From NCBI GenBank assembly GCA_022457155.1, contig JAJGOT010000208.1, positions 1,198,001 to 1,262,000 on the forward strand: 64,000 nucleotides of DNA, read 5' to 3'. This document shows, piece by piece, positions 20,029 to 35,000 of the stretch (position 1 is its first letter; each line of letters opens with the position of its first letter). A model generated the notes under the pieces. It worked only from the letters and a program-made list of their open reading frames with translations. It did not search any database and was not told where the DNA came from. Source of the DNA: Cladopsammia gracilis. Taxonomy: Eukaryota > Cnidaria > Anthozoa > Scleractinia > Dendrophylliidae. The position numbers and the translations under genes were made by a program.

Positions 20029-23000
20029 GTAAGTAAACATCACCACGCATTTCAGCATGCCTGCAGGTTCTTATTAATCCACAGTTAATTATACACTGTC
20101 AGAAACCCATAAGTGGGTTGAAATGAGTAACGCAGGGCGCGATCCATTCGACCAAAATTTCCGGAAATTCCGGTACAAAATCGAATGGAACAGAAATTTT
20201 CGAAAAATTAGTTTCGGAAATTTTGGTAAACGTCTTGAGGTTGTGCCGTTTTCCGGAAATTTGGAATTTCCGGAAATTTTCTGTTCCGTTTGGCATTTCT
20301 ACTCGGTGCAACAATTCAGCCGTGGTTGTTGCCTTGTGAAAAGCTACAATATGGCGGCAAATCAAGATTTTTATTATTGTCGCAGTCTGTTTCTTCACGT
20401 TTGACGGTACAATTCGATATTTCTGTCGATGATTCGGGAAATATCAAACCTGCCGTTGATACGTTGAAAACAAAACTGAATGAACTTGAGCAAAAAAATT
20501 GTATAATGCACAGAATTCTTATTCCCGCCAGTTGTGAATATTTCTTGTTTGTGGAATTGAGCTTGTGTTCTTACGTTTCAATAGGTACTATGAAAGAATT
20601 ACAACAAGTTTCAACAACATCGCATGCTAAAGAAACGAGATCAGTTCATTCAAGTGGAAAATTCCGTTCCATTCGACATATGAAAATTTGGGAAATTCAA
20701 ACCGGATTTTTTGGTCGAATGGATCGCACCCGCGCATTCACAGCTTCCGAATGTTCATTTTTTGCTTATTACCATATTTGGAAACCCCTCGGTCCCTCGA
20801 GATTGGAAGCAAGTTGTTCTAGTGAATTGATTGGTTAATATTTTTATCTTGATTTTCCAAATATGGCTATAACAACTTCTTAGCAAATTGAATAATCAGA
20901 AGCTTGTTTTGAAGCGTACAAGAGACAGTTGCACGTTTCAACCCACTTATGGGTTTCTGACACTGTACACTGATTTTTACTGTAATATTGGTTGTTTAAA
21001 TCTGAGACTTGCCGAGACACTGGCGCTCAGGTTTAAAAAAATCCGAACCCAGAACTCATCACAGCCAGAAACAATGTAAATTATAGCACATTAACAACAA
21101 TTTCAGTGGTTATGGTTGGTTAGTTTATTGAAATTGGTGAGTTACACAAACAAGCCACTTGTTGAATTGCAAGATGGATTTGCCTAGCCTTTTCTGGGCT
21201 CTCAGATAGGGGCGGGGGGGGGGGGGTGAGTGAAAAATGTTGGGGCAAACAAAGAAAAAACGAGGGAGGGGGAAGGGGGCAAGGTAAGGGTCCTCCCTCT
21301 CCAGTCCCCCACTTATTTTTCCGTCACTCACTCCAACATTTTTCGCTCACCCCGACCCCACCATCTCAGAGCCTTGAACAGGCTAGATTTGCCAGGATCC
21401 AAAGCTCCAAGTTTTCAAAAATTGAGATTCCAAGACGGTGCTATTTTTGGCGAGCCTGAAATTCGAAGATGCCTGTTTTAATCACCAAGATTTCAAGACT
21501 GCCAAGACACATCACTTTCGATATACCATATTACACTCCATGTAGTGAGGGTAACAAAGGGGGGGGGGGGGGAGGGGTCATGATCCCGTTTCACGCATCT
21601 TTTTTTACGCAATTCACATGTCATGTATTTGTTAAATTCCTTAGTCTGGTTCCTTACAAGGATATTAGTTCCTAAATTCACGAATCACTTTTCCATTTAA
21701 CTAACTTTCACGTTTCACGCACTGATTTTTGCCCTGATCATGTGTCACGCGTAAACCCTTAACCCTTTACCACCCTCTGTAGTGCATGAAAATGTTGTGG
21801 TTTAATTTTTGTTTTGGTTTGAAAATTTCCAACCAGTTTGATTTTCTTTTCCCTTGTCTCAAATTATGGTAATGAATCAGAGGCAAAATAAAATAAAAAT
21901 TAAACTGTTTGAAATTTTTCAAACCAAAGAAAATTTAAATACAACATAAACAAAGTCTTAAGGGTGTTGGAGAGACTAAATTGTTTATGTCACAGTCATA
22001 TACATTATAGCAGACGTTTGACCATTAATGTGGTGAGTCTTGGATTCTACCATGCCACAGTCAAAACTCTGCTAATGGATACCACCTACATGTATTAATA
22101 ATAGGTGGATGCCTCTCATTAGGGGACACTTGGTCATGACCCTAAACCACAAACAACTCTTTTTAGGCCAGTTTACACAGCCAATTTTTTGTGCAATTTT
22201 TTGTGTGCGTAAGTTGCATCTTCAAATATCATGTATAAACTGGTAGCGATTTCAGTCTGATTTGGGAGTAATTTATCGTACAATGTTGCAGAGGTTCAAA
22301 TGTTTGAAACCAGCTGATGCAATTTGGCGACAATTTTTTGGAAATCTCAGCAAATTGCAATTGCACCTGAATTGCATAGAAATCGCCACTAGTTTAATAC
22401 ACTTGAGACAAAACTTGCATTGGGGAGTGCAACAAAAATCGTATATGTAAGCAGGCCTTTAACCTTCCATAAGGGGACACCAATAAAGTGATATTTTAGC
22501 ATAAAATAAAGGTTAATCATTGTGCGCATTAACATTTATTACCAATATTCTCAATGGACCACTGTATAGAATGTTTTCACTGACGTCATATCAAAATTCA
22601 GAAGCAGTTTTCGATCCTAAAATGTTTATGGAATTGTAGAGGGTTTAAAACTACACATCTGGGCCAAATTTTGAAGCGCAAGAGCATTTCATTCAAGAGT
22701 TATAGGCGAATGAGTACAGACATTTTTAGTAAGAAATGTATGAAGCTGCCATCTTGGTGTCCCACTTAGGGACACCAACATGGCAGCCAAAAATTCAAAG
22801 TCCTAATAACACCAAAACTCTTATCACAAAATATTGTATTCACTATAAGAGGCATGAAATTGGCTTATAAGCATCTATAATTCAAAAATAACTTTCAACT
22901 AGTTTAACTTTGTTTATTTTCACAGCGTATCTGAAATAGCGTGACGAATTGCGTGACACATTTACAACCTTTATAAATCGGAAACGCTGATATTTTTTGT

Positions 23001-26000
23001 GAAAGATTATAACACTGGTATCCACATACTATGTTAGAAACAGCTTTGTAGGATGTATACTTTAGATTTTTGAATTTTTATGACGCCATGTGCAAACACT
23101 CTGTATGCTATACAGTGTAAACTGCACTGCACATTATTTACTACTTAATCACATTTTTTTTATAGCTCAAAGAAGAATTGACCAGAGAAAAAGAGCTCAG
23201 AGCAAGTCTGGAAGAGTCGCACACCTCTCTTCTACAAAGAGTTTCCGACATGGAAAGGATTGTGGAATCTGAACGTGGCGATGTTCAGACACTAGCACAT
23301 GACTGCAAAACCCTGAGAAGAGAAGCATTGTCTGCAAGGGAAGAATGTGAGAAAGCGCAACGGCTTAAGAGTCAACTGGAGGCACTTGTTACTCAACTCC
23401 AGGAAGATGCAGGTATGTTGTTAACTGTCTAGTTGCATTCTATTTGAAGCTTTGTCTGAATGTGTGATCAGGGCTCTCACTAAGATTTCAAGTTACTGGG
23501 TATATGCAATTAGTAGGCGGGGAATTCAACAGCTAGGAAGTTCATTTATACATGTATCTAGTATAAAAACAGAAAATAAGCCAGACGGATTTAATGCCTG
23601 CCAGTGGCGCCTTTAATGTCTTATTTAACATGTAAGTGCATCATTCAGACCACTTAACACTCAGATGGCTTTTTAAAACTTAAACATCTAGTATAAAAAC
23701 AGAAAATAAGCCAGACGGATTTAACGCCTGCCAGTGGCGACTTTAATGTCTTATTTAACATGTAAGTGCATCGTTCAGACCACTTAACAGATGACTTTTT
23801 AAAATGTCTCTTTCAGACGTTAAATACGTTAGACTTAATTAGTCTAGTATAGAAATGGGACGGCCTTAACTGGGAAAAATTTAACACTATTTGTATATTC
23901 ATGCTCTTAGAAATTATTTGGGACGAGTTTGTTCGTGTTCATTCACATCCCAGAATAGCTTTTTTTAGAAAATCTTGTGTTTCTCTGTTTGGCCATCAAC
24001 TTTAATGTCTCCCGTTTTCATGATTCCAGACGCATTTTAATGTCTGAGACATTAAATACGCCTATGCAACTTTAACTTCTCTAGCATGCAAATGGCCATT
24101 GTGTTATTGAGGGTTTCATTGCATTCTGTTTATTTTGACAGTGAACTATGATTCTCAATTAGCCACTTTGATAGCAGAAAGAAAGGTGAGTCAGAATTTT
24201 TTCATTGTGAATTGTAATAGGTTTTTATTGATTTTAATCTTGGGAACGGGAGGTTGTTAGTCCTTGGACTTAAAAGTAATAACATATTAATTAAATAATA
24301 TTATAAACTTATATTCATTTGCACATTTTTCATGAACTATTAAAATGATCAGATGCCAGGTCATGACTAAACTTATGTGGCTACTAAGCCTAGCCAACAT
24401 AATGGTGAGGTCACACAAATTTAAAACACAACTTAATATATTATTGTTTTAAGTCACCAGTGTGAACAACACTACATAACGACATTATAGGAACATTAAG
24501 ATAATTACATTGTACATAAACATAATGACATACGGAAAAAACTGATCTTTTCTTTCATGTTGTTATGTCCATGTTGTTATGTCGTTTTGTCATTATGGCC
24601 ATGTTCTTATGTCGTTATGACCAATTGAAGGGCTCCCGGCAAGAACGTCCTAAGTACTTTTTTGGAAAATTTTCACTGAAATCTTGGATTTTTGGCCTCA
24701 AAAGGGACTCACTTGCCAAAAATTAATTATGACCGGATCATGTAAATATGACTGAAAGGATTTAAACCAGGTCAACAAATCTTCTATTTACAAACAGAAT
24801 AATTTTTTTTAGGGGCCATAGGGTGTCATAGGGGCCCAAAACATTTTCTCATAGATGTGGATTTTCTTCCCCATTTTGGATCTGTTTTAAGTACCTTTAT
24901 GTTAACAATAATAAATCATTAATTTGACAAAATTATGCTTTTAAAGGCCTAAAACATACAATTTTAGTGAAAGTTGCCAAAAACATACTTGTGCCCATGT
25001 TCTTATGTCGTTGTCACTAGTTGGAACAAGGCTTTAGCTTTGAGTGTTTGTTTGTTTTTACAGCTGCCATTGCTCCGTGACACGTGACCAGTAATCCACA
25101 AGACTGAAATGAATATTTGAATATTTCTTTGTCACGTCCAAGATTTGAATAAAACCTTGAAGATCTCTCTGGAAAACACTTTGAAAGAGACCAGTTAATG
25201 GAAAAAGAACTTCACTACACACATAAAAACCCTAAATATAAATACCCGGTATTGTTCGGATATGTAACATTTCAAATAAAATGATATTTTGTTGCTCTTT
25301 GTTTCTGAAAATGTGGCAAAATTCTCATGGAAATTCCGAATCTCGGAATGAATTTACAAAACCGATGCGTAAACTTGAAAAATCCATTCAAATTTTCAAA
25401 AATACTGGTCACGCATGAAGGAGAATGCCTGTAAATCACAGTCCACAACATAGGCATCCAGAAGCTGTTTGTTTACTCTTTCTTTATTATAATATTATCG
25501 CATTAATATAAAAATTAAACTCACACCATAATATAATATTATACATCTGTGAGATATTGGAGATCAAAAGCACTAATGATGAAAATTCCTGCTGAAAATA
25601 TTTTGTTTTCAGACATTAGATGCAGATATTTCAAGATACAAGAAAGAGAACAAAGAACTAAGACAACAATTTGAACTGATACGAAAGAGTCATGAAGATC
25701 TTAAGGTTAGACCAGTCTTGAGAGAACATATATAGTAGCTTACACCTTTGCTTATCGTGATCTGTAGAACAGCCTCTATTGTGGCTGTAGTGTCCGACAA
25801 AAGAGTGGCAGTCCTTGGGGGGGGGGGGGGGGGTGGGGTGGGGGAGGGGAGAGGTGGGGACACTCTCATATATATGTGTACACATAGTACAAATATACAG
25901 AGTACCCCCTCCCCCTTGGGGCAGTCTCAGCCATACCTTTGGAAATATTCAGTGATCAGATGATGCCAAGAACAAACCCATGAACAAACAAACAAATGGG

Positions 26001-29000
26001 AAAAGGAAAGAGTTGAGAGCGCGCGACCTTGGATCATCTGAGAATCAGGCTACATGTAATTGCCAATAGGCTGACAGTGTTTGTTTTATAACTATATATA
26101 TTTTAGGGAGCACATGAAAGAGTTCTTTTAGAACACCACAAAGCAAGCGATGCCTTAAAGACGACAACAGCAGACAACAGAGTTCTGATTTCACAACATC
26201 AAAATGCTCTGCAGCGAGAACGAGAACAGTGGAATAATCACATGGCTGAACAAGAAAGGATGCTGGAAAAATCTCGCAATGAGATGGCACAAGAAGTAGC
26301 AAGGGAAAAGGAGAAACAGCAGTACCTGGAAAATGAAAAGTAAATAAAATTAAAAGTCAATATTACTGTATTCTAATCAATTGCATGTAAAATTACCCCC
26401 CCCCCCCCTCCAGTCTCTAATGTGGATGCTCAAGGGACAGAGCTGAATTATGTAAATTAAGAGAGGTTAATAAAGATACAATCAGGATTTTTGTAAGGCT
26501 TTGCATTTAACAGGTATCAAATTGTCAGTAACAGGGACCATTTGTTGGCACGCAGTCCCAATTCAGGGTAAGTGTGTAGGGAGGGGCATCAAGGGGGATG
26601 CTCCTCCCCATTACCCAGAATTTGTTTGAAATTTTGAGGCACAAAGTGTGCATTTTAGGCCATTTCTGACCAATCTGGGGTTTTGTTTTAACTGCTATGA
26701 AAGTAACAAAGTACAGTTTTATTTCACTCATAATAAAGATCAAATACCAAATACCAGTAGCCCATCAACTTTAGCAGTTAAAATATTTTGGCACATTTTT
26801 CTGAGAAATAGCCAGGACAGGAATTGAAATAGCCGAGTAAAGGTCCCAGTGTCCCTGCTCTAACAAAAACCATGATACAATGTACTTATTTATCTAATTT
26901 TGGTCTATTCAGCACCAAATTAACTGTCTGTAATAAGCATGTGTCTCTCCAAAGAAAGTTTGTACTGTTCAGGTGTAAATCTTGCTTAAGTGAATAACCT
27001 TGTGACCAGGTTTAAGGGTCTGCTTTTGGGTTGCTTAGTTATGGTTACTAAAACATGTAATGATTGGGTGTAGGCTGTAAGGTAGTCAACCATCTCCTCA
27101 TTCTTATTAAACCCCTGTGGACTCAAGCAAGAGGCTCAAATCTGTGCCATGGAGAGTCAGGGCGAGGCAAGGCTGTTGCCTATTAAGAAAAATTTGAAGG
27201 AGCCCACTAAGCCAAAAGATGAAAAACAAGAAGCCCAAGCTGTGGAAAGTAAAGTGCTACAACAAAAAAACCTGGCTACTGTTGGCCAACAGCCTTGGCG
27301 AGGAGATGGCTGGGTCTTCAGATTAGGGTGTAGGGTAGCGAGCAAATGCAAGTACAAGATTTGAATCAACCTCCTCGAAATTTAAATCATCCCATTCTTT
27401 TCCAAATTTGAAAGCACATAATTATGTTGCAGGTAAAATTTGGTCTCAGGTTGTATGTTCTGTAGATCAGTATTCAATCTACATGTAGGTAAGCTAACTC
27501 GTCTAACTCTAACACAAAGCTAATGCAATTAAAGCTAACCCTAGCTAACTCTAACACAAAGCTAATGCAAAGCTAACCTTAGCTAACTCTAAGACAAAGC
27601 TAACCCTAGCTTAAACTGTAACACAAAGCTAATACAAAGCTAACCCTACAGTAGGTAACTCTAACACAAAGCTAACCCTGGCTAACTCTAAGACAAAGCT
27701 AACCCTAGCTAACTCTAATACAAAGCTAACTGGGCTAGCTAACTCTAACACGTGCTAACCCTAGCTAACTTAAAATTAACACAAAGCTATTAAACCATCA
27801 CACTACTGGCTACATGTATTGTGCTATGGGTGACAGTTAGCTTTGTGCTGGGGTTAGGGTTAGAGTTAGCTTTACCTAGATTGAATACTGATTCAACCTG
27901 AGAATGGATTTTACTTGCAACATATTATGTTTGTACTAGAGACAAGAGTCCTAATAATCCTGTCCTTCCTCAATCTCATTTTTGCTGTTTTTCATCCAGA
28001 TCTGTTTTGAGAGAGGACATCAACAAGTTACACAGGCAGTTACTGGATGAAAGAAGCCAATCTGAGAAACTGAAACAAGAGTTGGTATGTTATAAGTTCT
28101 TTCAGCCACATTCAGTTTTAATTTAAATTTAATTTTATGATTTGTTTCAATATTTATTTGTTGACGATGTTTCATTTTAAACTTTTTTAATGTTCCTTAA
28201 GCGTGACTTTTACTCTCTCTTTTATTTTTCAGGACATAGAAGTTTTAAATCTCCAAGCTAAAATTGATGACATGACAAAAGAGAGGGAACAATTCTCAAA
28301 GGAAAATGATCACATAATGAATGAGGTACGCACAATATCCAGAGTTTTTGTTAGAGCCGGGATACTGGGACCTTTACTTGGCCATTTCAATTCTTGTCCT
28401 GGCTATTTTTTCAGGAAAATGTGTTAATGAAAATGTGTTAATTTTTTTTTTCAGGTAATTTTTATTTTTCCATTGTTTTTGGGTATGGTAATATATGCTA
28501 ATGAATTTGAAACAAAGAAAAAACAAAAATTACCTGAAATAAAAAATTAACTGCAACAAAAATGTTCTACTAAAGATATTTGAATATTAAAAAACTGCTA
28601 ATTAAGTTAATGAAGTTGTAACACCAGTAAGAGAAATAAATGAAATACATTACCTAAATACATTACCTAAATACATTACCTAAATACATTTTTTTAATTT
28701 ACCTAAATACCCATAAATGAAGTACATTACCTTATGATTTGCTAAATGCTTACTCACCTGTAGATTTACTAAATGCCTCTTCCAACACAGTTAAAACAAA
28801 AACCCAAATTGGTCAGAAATGGCCTAAAATGCACTATTTGCTCCTCAAAATTTCAAAAGTTTTCTGGGAAGGCCCCCAGACCCACACGTGGGAGGAGGGC
28901 ATCCCCCCTCCCACACCCACTGCAAATTTCTTGTCCCTTTTATTCACAATTTAGTCCCTGCTATTGCAAACCTTAAAAAAACCCTGCTACGTGTTAATTG

Positions 29001-32000
29001 GTGAAAAGGCTTGCAATCATAATCCTTATTTCCTTTTAGGTAAACCAGGCTGTGAGTGATTTTTCAAATGAAAGAGACAAGGTTGTACGACAGCTCCAAG
29101 ATGCACAGGTAAGGACGACTTGTGAACATTAGACATTGTAACCCACCAATTGATTTTCTCATCTTATTGGATAAAACATGTCACATGGTACTAAATCCGA
29201 ATGTCAGTTATCAGCCGATACTCTGTGTCTGATTTGATATCCCTCGTCCAATTTTATTTCGATCACTGCATGCAGCCCTGTCAAAATGTGCCGGCAGCAG
29301 CCAGCAGTTTTGCCGCCTACAGCCAATTATTTGCCGTCTACTTCGCACTGGAGTTCACATATCATGACTAATAAAAAAATACATCTCTAGCCCTTTCTTC
29401 CTACTACTTCTGTTACCCTGCCTACCACTACAAAACAGTCTGACAGGGCTGTGACTGTTATTAAGCTGCTACTAAAGAGGGTACATACTTTCTCTCTCGT
29501 CCTTTTAAAATTTTTCCCCAGGGAGAGATCAGAGGTCTACAAGAATCAAAGAAGTTAGTGGAAGATGAAAATCAAAAACTGCTGGAAAGGATCTGTGCTC
29601 TGGAAGATAAACAGGTTGTTACCTCAGTTTAGACTATGAGAATTTTCATTATTTCTTATTTCTCTCATGAAAAAATGAGTGAGAAAAACATGCAAGCACA
29701 GTCACACACTAGGATGATAATATTATGCATTAAATGCAGCTGGCGTGTTTGTTCTGCTCAACTATCTATGAAAAAAATATTAAAGAGATCCTGCACTTGT
29801 AGTGTGTATTGCTAAACAGAACTGTACAAACCATTGTTAAGGCATTTTATTTATTTATTTGAATTTTCCTCCCAGCAAAAACACTTTCTATCACATATTC
29901 TTTTTTTTTTATTTTGTTGATGTTATTTCAGTCAAGTCAAAGACAAATTGAAGAAGCTATGAAAGGCATGATGGAGTCTAAGAATAGACTTGCTTTTGAG
30001 AAAGGAGGCCTGCAAGTGAGTGTTACAATTGTTCATTCATTAATATTCAATTATAATGTAGCAGAAGTAATCCATGATCCAAAGGAGCCTTCCGATTGGT
30101 TCCCCAAGATGAAAGTAACATGTCACATATATTGATTTAAACTTCAAATAAGCATTCTAAAAATAAAAATAAAAATAAAAAATGTTTTTAGCTGCATAGC
30201 ACTCAGGTTAAATGACAATAATGAAAATTGTTTGTCACAAGTTTGTCAGCACTCATGACAAACAATTTTCATTATAACTATTGTTCTAAAAATACAAACT
30301 GGTAGGAGGCTGTTCAGTTACTATTTACATGGCATGGCTTAGAATTAGGACACGAGACTACAGTGATACAAATCCATGTTGTGGTCAGAGAGGAGGGCTT
30401 GAATCCGAGACCGCTGGATTACAAGTCCATTGCCCTGACCGCTAACCACAAGGCCATGCCACCTCTGCTGTGAAAAGATGAATTTGTTTTTAAAACTACA
30501 GTTTGTTCAGATTATTAATGACAGTTGTATATTTTCTTAGTCTAAGGTGGAACATCTTCAACAAGAAGTGAAGTCATTTGGTGCCATTAAGGTACTGAAT
30601 TAATTTTACTGTTATGTCTTTTTGTATGATACACCCTCATTGTACCAATACACGGTTCGTAGAAAAGGGATGTGATTGCAGGTAGAGTCTACCTTCTATA
30701 GCTCAGAAGGAGGTCGGACAGTTATTGAGAATTATACAACGTAATGTCGACACTTATTTTCAATAAATTTTTAAGTGTAAAAAAGAAAATCTAAAATCCC
30801 CACTCAGGATTGAACCTGTGACCTAAGATAGGCTTAGGCTTACATAGCCTACCGTACCACTGTACCACCTAGCTTCTCGGGTTGCTTAGTCCTAAATTTA
30901 ACTATATAAACTGCTAACCCCAACCTCAACTGAAAGCCAACCAGTTACTCCGTTATATAAGTCTCAATAAGGTGTCCGACCTCCTTCTGAGCTATGGAAT
31001 CTAGCAATTTCCGTGATTGCATTCCATCTAGGGCAGTTAGGGACGGTGGAAGAGCTGGGAGGAGTAGGGTGGGGGTGGGGGTTAGCAATACTCCAAGTCG
31101 TTTCATGCCATGGAAACTAGAAATAATACAGACTACAGGTGTTAAGATTTACGCTGACTTTTCAGGTCGAGGCGGAGCAACTGAAGAAGATCAACAGCAA
31201 CTTACAGAACCAACACAGCAAGGTACTTAATCCTTTAAAAGAGTGATCAGCATCAAATTTCTCCTTGTAATATCTACGCTTTATCGATCAAAAAGGTCAT
31301 GAGAATTAAGGACATGATCAGACAAGATGAATTATCTTGATATATAAACAATTTCTCCCCACTTCTTCTATAGGAAATGTATAGGGACAAGAAATGAGAA
31401 TTTAAATTTTGATATTAGGGCTTAAAGGGTTAATCTAGACTGCAAAGCAGTAGTTTCTTGTATGGAAGCTCATAGGGGAGGGGGAAAGCGTGACTACTCT
31501 CGCTCGAGCCGCACGTGGAAACCTCGCGAACGCACGTGCGAACCTCAGCCGCACGACGTGCAAACCTCGCGCACCAACAATCAGTCTCGCACTTGTTTAT
31601 ACGACGAGCCAAATGAATAAACGCAAAAATATAGAATGTGTTTCAGTCTGCTTCATTTTGCTCTCGCTCTAATTTTTTTTGTTAGAGTATGTCAGAACTA
31701 CAAGCTTGTAAGACCACAATCAAGAAGCTGGAATCGCAGCTGAGAGAGGTAACCAAAAGATAAATTGCTAATTTGCTTGACACCACTGTTGATTTCTGTT
31801 TCATTCTGCCATGAGTATTTTCACTCAGGCTGTAACATGAACTTGAAAAAGCCACCTTCCTGTTGACTTTTGAAAATTGGGCCCACGCATCTAGAAAATA
31901 ACGATGAAAAACCTGGGTCAAATTCTAACCTTAATCCAATTCTACTTGCTATTTACTATGTAAATGCTGTAAGCTTCAGCTGACCACATCTATGTGATGG

Positions 32001-35000
32001 GAAACTGTTATAGATGAAATTTGTAGATGTAGAACGCTACATGTATATGTAGTGTAAGGCGCTCGGTACTTGCAGGCGCACGTTGTAGGTACGGCCAAGC
32101 TTAGAAAAGCCCAACTTGAGAAAAGAAATGGCGAAATCTTTGCGCGTGAACTTAAATAAAAGCTCTCTGAAAAGGAATGCAAATCTGCCTCGTTCTTCTC
32201 GTTTTCACCGGTGACGCAATCCCGAGCGCTAGCAGAAGAGAAACAATTTTTATCCTTGTTCTTGTGCAAGTATGTGCTTATGCTTGCGTCGAGCTCGTTT
32301 TCACTTTAATGTAAGTGTTATGTACGTTTAGCACTTATGCTTGCGCTTGTGCTTGCGTCGTGGCCGAACAGGAACGCAATTCAACGCAAGTTGGATCAAA
32401 GGCTCCTAAAAGCCAACCCGTGAATATAATATTGCAGAAATCTAATGTTTTCACTGACACGGTTCGATATTTTTTTATAATTTAACGTAAGGATTTTTGA
32501 CGAACGCAAAAAAAACAACAACAACAAAAAGACAGTACCTCACATCGGTACATCCTCCAGTCGGGATGAGAAAAAAAGAAAAAAAAGGGTCCTGAACGTG
32601 ACTTGAACTCGTGCCTCCTAACTGCTATTCCCGGTAGTAAGCCATTTGACCATCGTGGAACACATACTTATAAAGTAACACTAATTTTTTTTCAAGGTAG
32701 ATACGCATCAAAACGTGTGTCTCGGTTGAAAAGTCCTTTTAGATCGATTTTAATGTTGCATTTAAGACTCCAAATACGAAACATCTTTGAGATTATTGTT
32801 GTTTTTATTCGTTTGCAGCAAATTAGTTTTACATTCGTAACAAAGCATTGCGTCACTAAGTTTACAGCTGATGGAAGGAGCGAGTGATTGAGTGAGTGAG
32901 GTAGTGAGTGAGTGAAACTGTCCTCGTCAACGATAACCCGTTCATTACGCTTGCGCTTATTCGCGGATTAAAAATGACCACTTGCGTTGAATTCCGCTGA
33001 CTGGCCAAACAGAGGCACAAGTTGACTCGTATATTGGTCGGCCTAGTCCCGCGCGGTCTGGCATGTTTGAAATTGCGTGAAAACGGTGAAAAACATGCGC
33101 CTGCGTACGGACAAATTGAAAGCTCGATCAAAGTGATCGCAAGTCAACGCAAGCGATCGCAAGCACACGGAAGTCAGGTTTCCAACTTGCGATAACTTCC
33201 GTTCCCGAGTTGATCCTGACGCAAGTTCCAACTTTCAACTTAAACTTTACTTTCAATGTCGTTGGACCATAGCTTAAGTGAAAGTGATCCATCTTTACAG
33301 GGTCAATCAACGAACAGTCGAAAGGACAACGATTTGCGTTCCGTGATGCAGTCAAGAGAAGATGCTTTGAGGGAAGTGGAGAAACTAGTTAAACATGCCG
33401 AGTCCTTAGAAAGGAAATACAATGCGAAGGTATGCTGCAGGCGGTAAAACAACTTATTCCAAAATGGCAGCCAATATATTATTCTTTTATATGTGTCAGT
33501 TAATTAACCCTCGTTGCCTAATTTTCCTTTCAGTTAATTAGCCCTCGTTGCCAAATTTTCCTTGAAAATTCTATTGTATTTTGCACATGCTGACGAGACA
33601 AAAATGGCTGTTTACATGCATATAAAAGAATAAAAAATGGTCGCCATTTTGGACTTAGGTGTGCATGATAATTATTATCAGCCGACCACAGAAAACTCTT
33701 CAATCCTTTACCTCTTAAAGCGCATTTACGGTTTATGCACATAAAGCAGCATTGTTGTCGTCGTTGTCAAAGTGGAGTCGCAAATCAAATACTAAACCGG
33801 GAACCGATTCTGTTGGCCTTGAATTTAATTGAAATATTTTTTTTCTGGTATGGTAATACGAATTTCGATCTCAAAATCGATGGTTGAGAAGCCTGACCTC
33901 TGCCGTCTCAATCTCCTGAGACAAGAATCTTTGCTCCACATTGACTTTCTCCACACAGATGTATTAGTGAAAACGGAAGAACATAAAAATCCTGATTGCA
34001 GTCTGTTTCTTTCTCAAAAATATCCTGTGCCTCGAAAGGAGCATGGGGCAAGAAACTGGGACGAGAAGGACTGAGACGAGACGAGGGAGACAGAGGCGCG
34101 CGTTCATACCGGCTAATTTTGCGAACACGCTCGGGGGGGGGGGGGGGGGATAAACACTCAACGGACCTAAAGCCGAGAAAACGGGGTCTGCGAGCAAAGA
34201 TCCAACCCTGAGGGAAATAACAATACTTTCAGTCGCTTCATTCTATGTAAACTAGAGTTAAGGGGGGGGGGGGGGGGGGGGGGGCACTCCCATATAGAAA
34301 TGAGGGGGGTGCTCGTCGTACCTTTTTGGAGTCAAAATTTATTTGTAGATTGGTACCACTTAGGGTACTAAAATCTAAAATGACCACTGTTAGAATTATC
34401 GCCGTACCTTTTAGGGTATTGAGCCAAAAAAAAATATGACAGAATATGACATGTGTTGTTTTCGAATTGGTACCTCTTAGGGGTAAAAATTATTTTGAGC
34501 CACACCCATCAAACAAGATTCTGGTACCTTTTAGGGTGTTTTACGACGAGCACCACGGCATTTTTATATGTGAATGCCCCCCCCCCTCCGCCCGGGGGGG
34601 ATCACCGTAATAAAAAAATGAAGCTTTTATGAGTGGACTTGGCCTTCTTGTATTTAACATTGATTCAGTTTTTTTTCTTGTTGGCCACTGTTTTTGATTT
34701 GGTTCGAGTGCAAGGGAACTGAAAATAACACTGACAATTTGTGTTATTTTATTTGCGTCCTCAGATCGACAGCTTACAGCGATCGCTAAGCGACGCACGC
34801 GAAAACAGCAGTAGACTGTCGAGCACCATTGAGAGCCTGATGATGTCACACTCGGAGCTGCAGGAAGCGATGGAGCGGTTACAAACGGACATGGGACAGA
34901 AAGAGAGCGAATTGAATATACTGAGGAGAGATAAGTGAGTGCCTTTTTAAAAACCAAAAACGCAGGGAAGATCGAAACGAGAAAAAATATTGCGTTTTAA

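Noticed and set aside
27488..27880. Interstitial telomere
   Set aside because: The CTAACCCTAGCTAACT wording is irregular and enclosed by inverted repeats; there is no regular TTAGGG array.
30391..30467. Functional tRNA-Thr gene
   Set aside because: The anticodon loop and B box look right, but the acceptor arms do not pair and no terminator follows.
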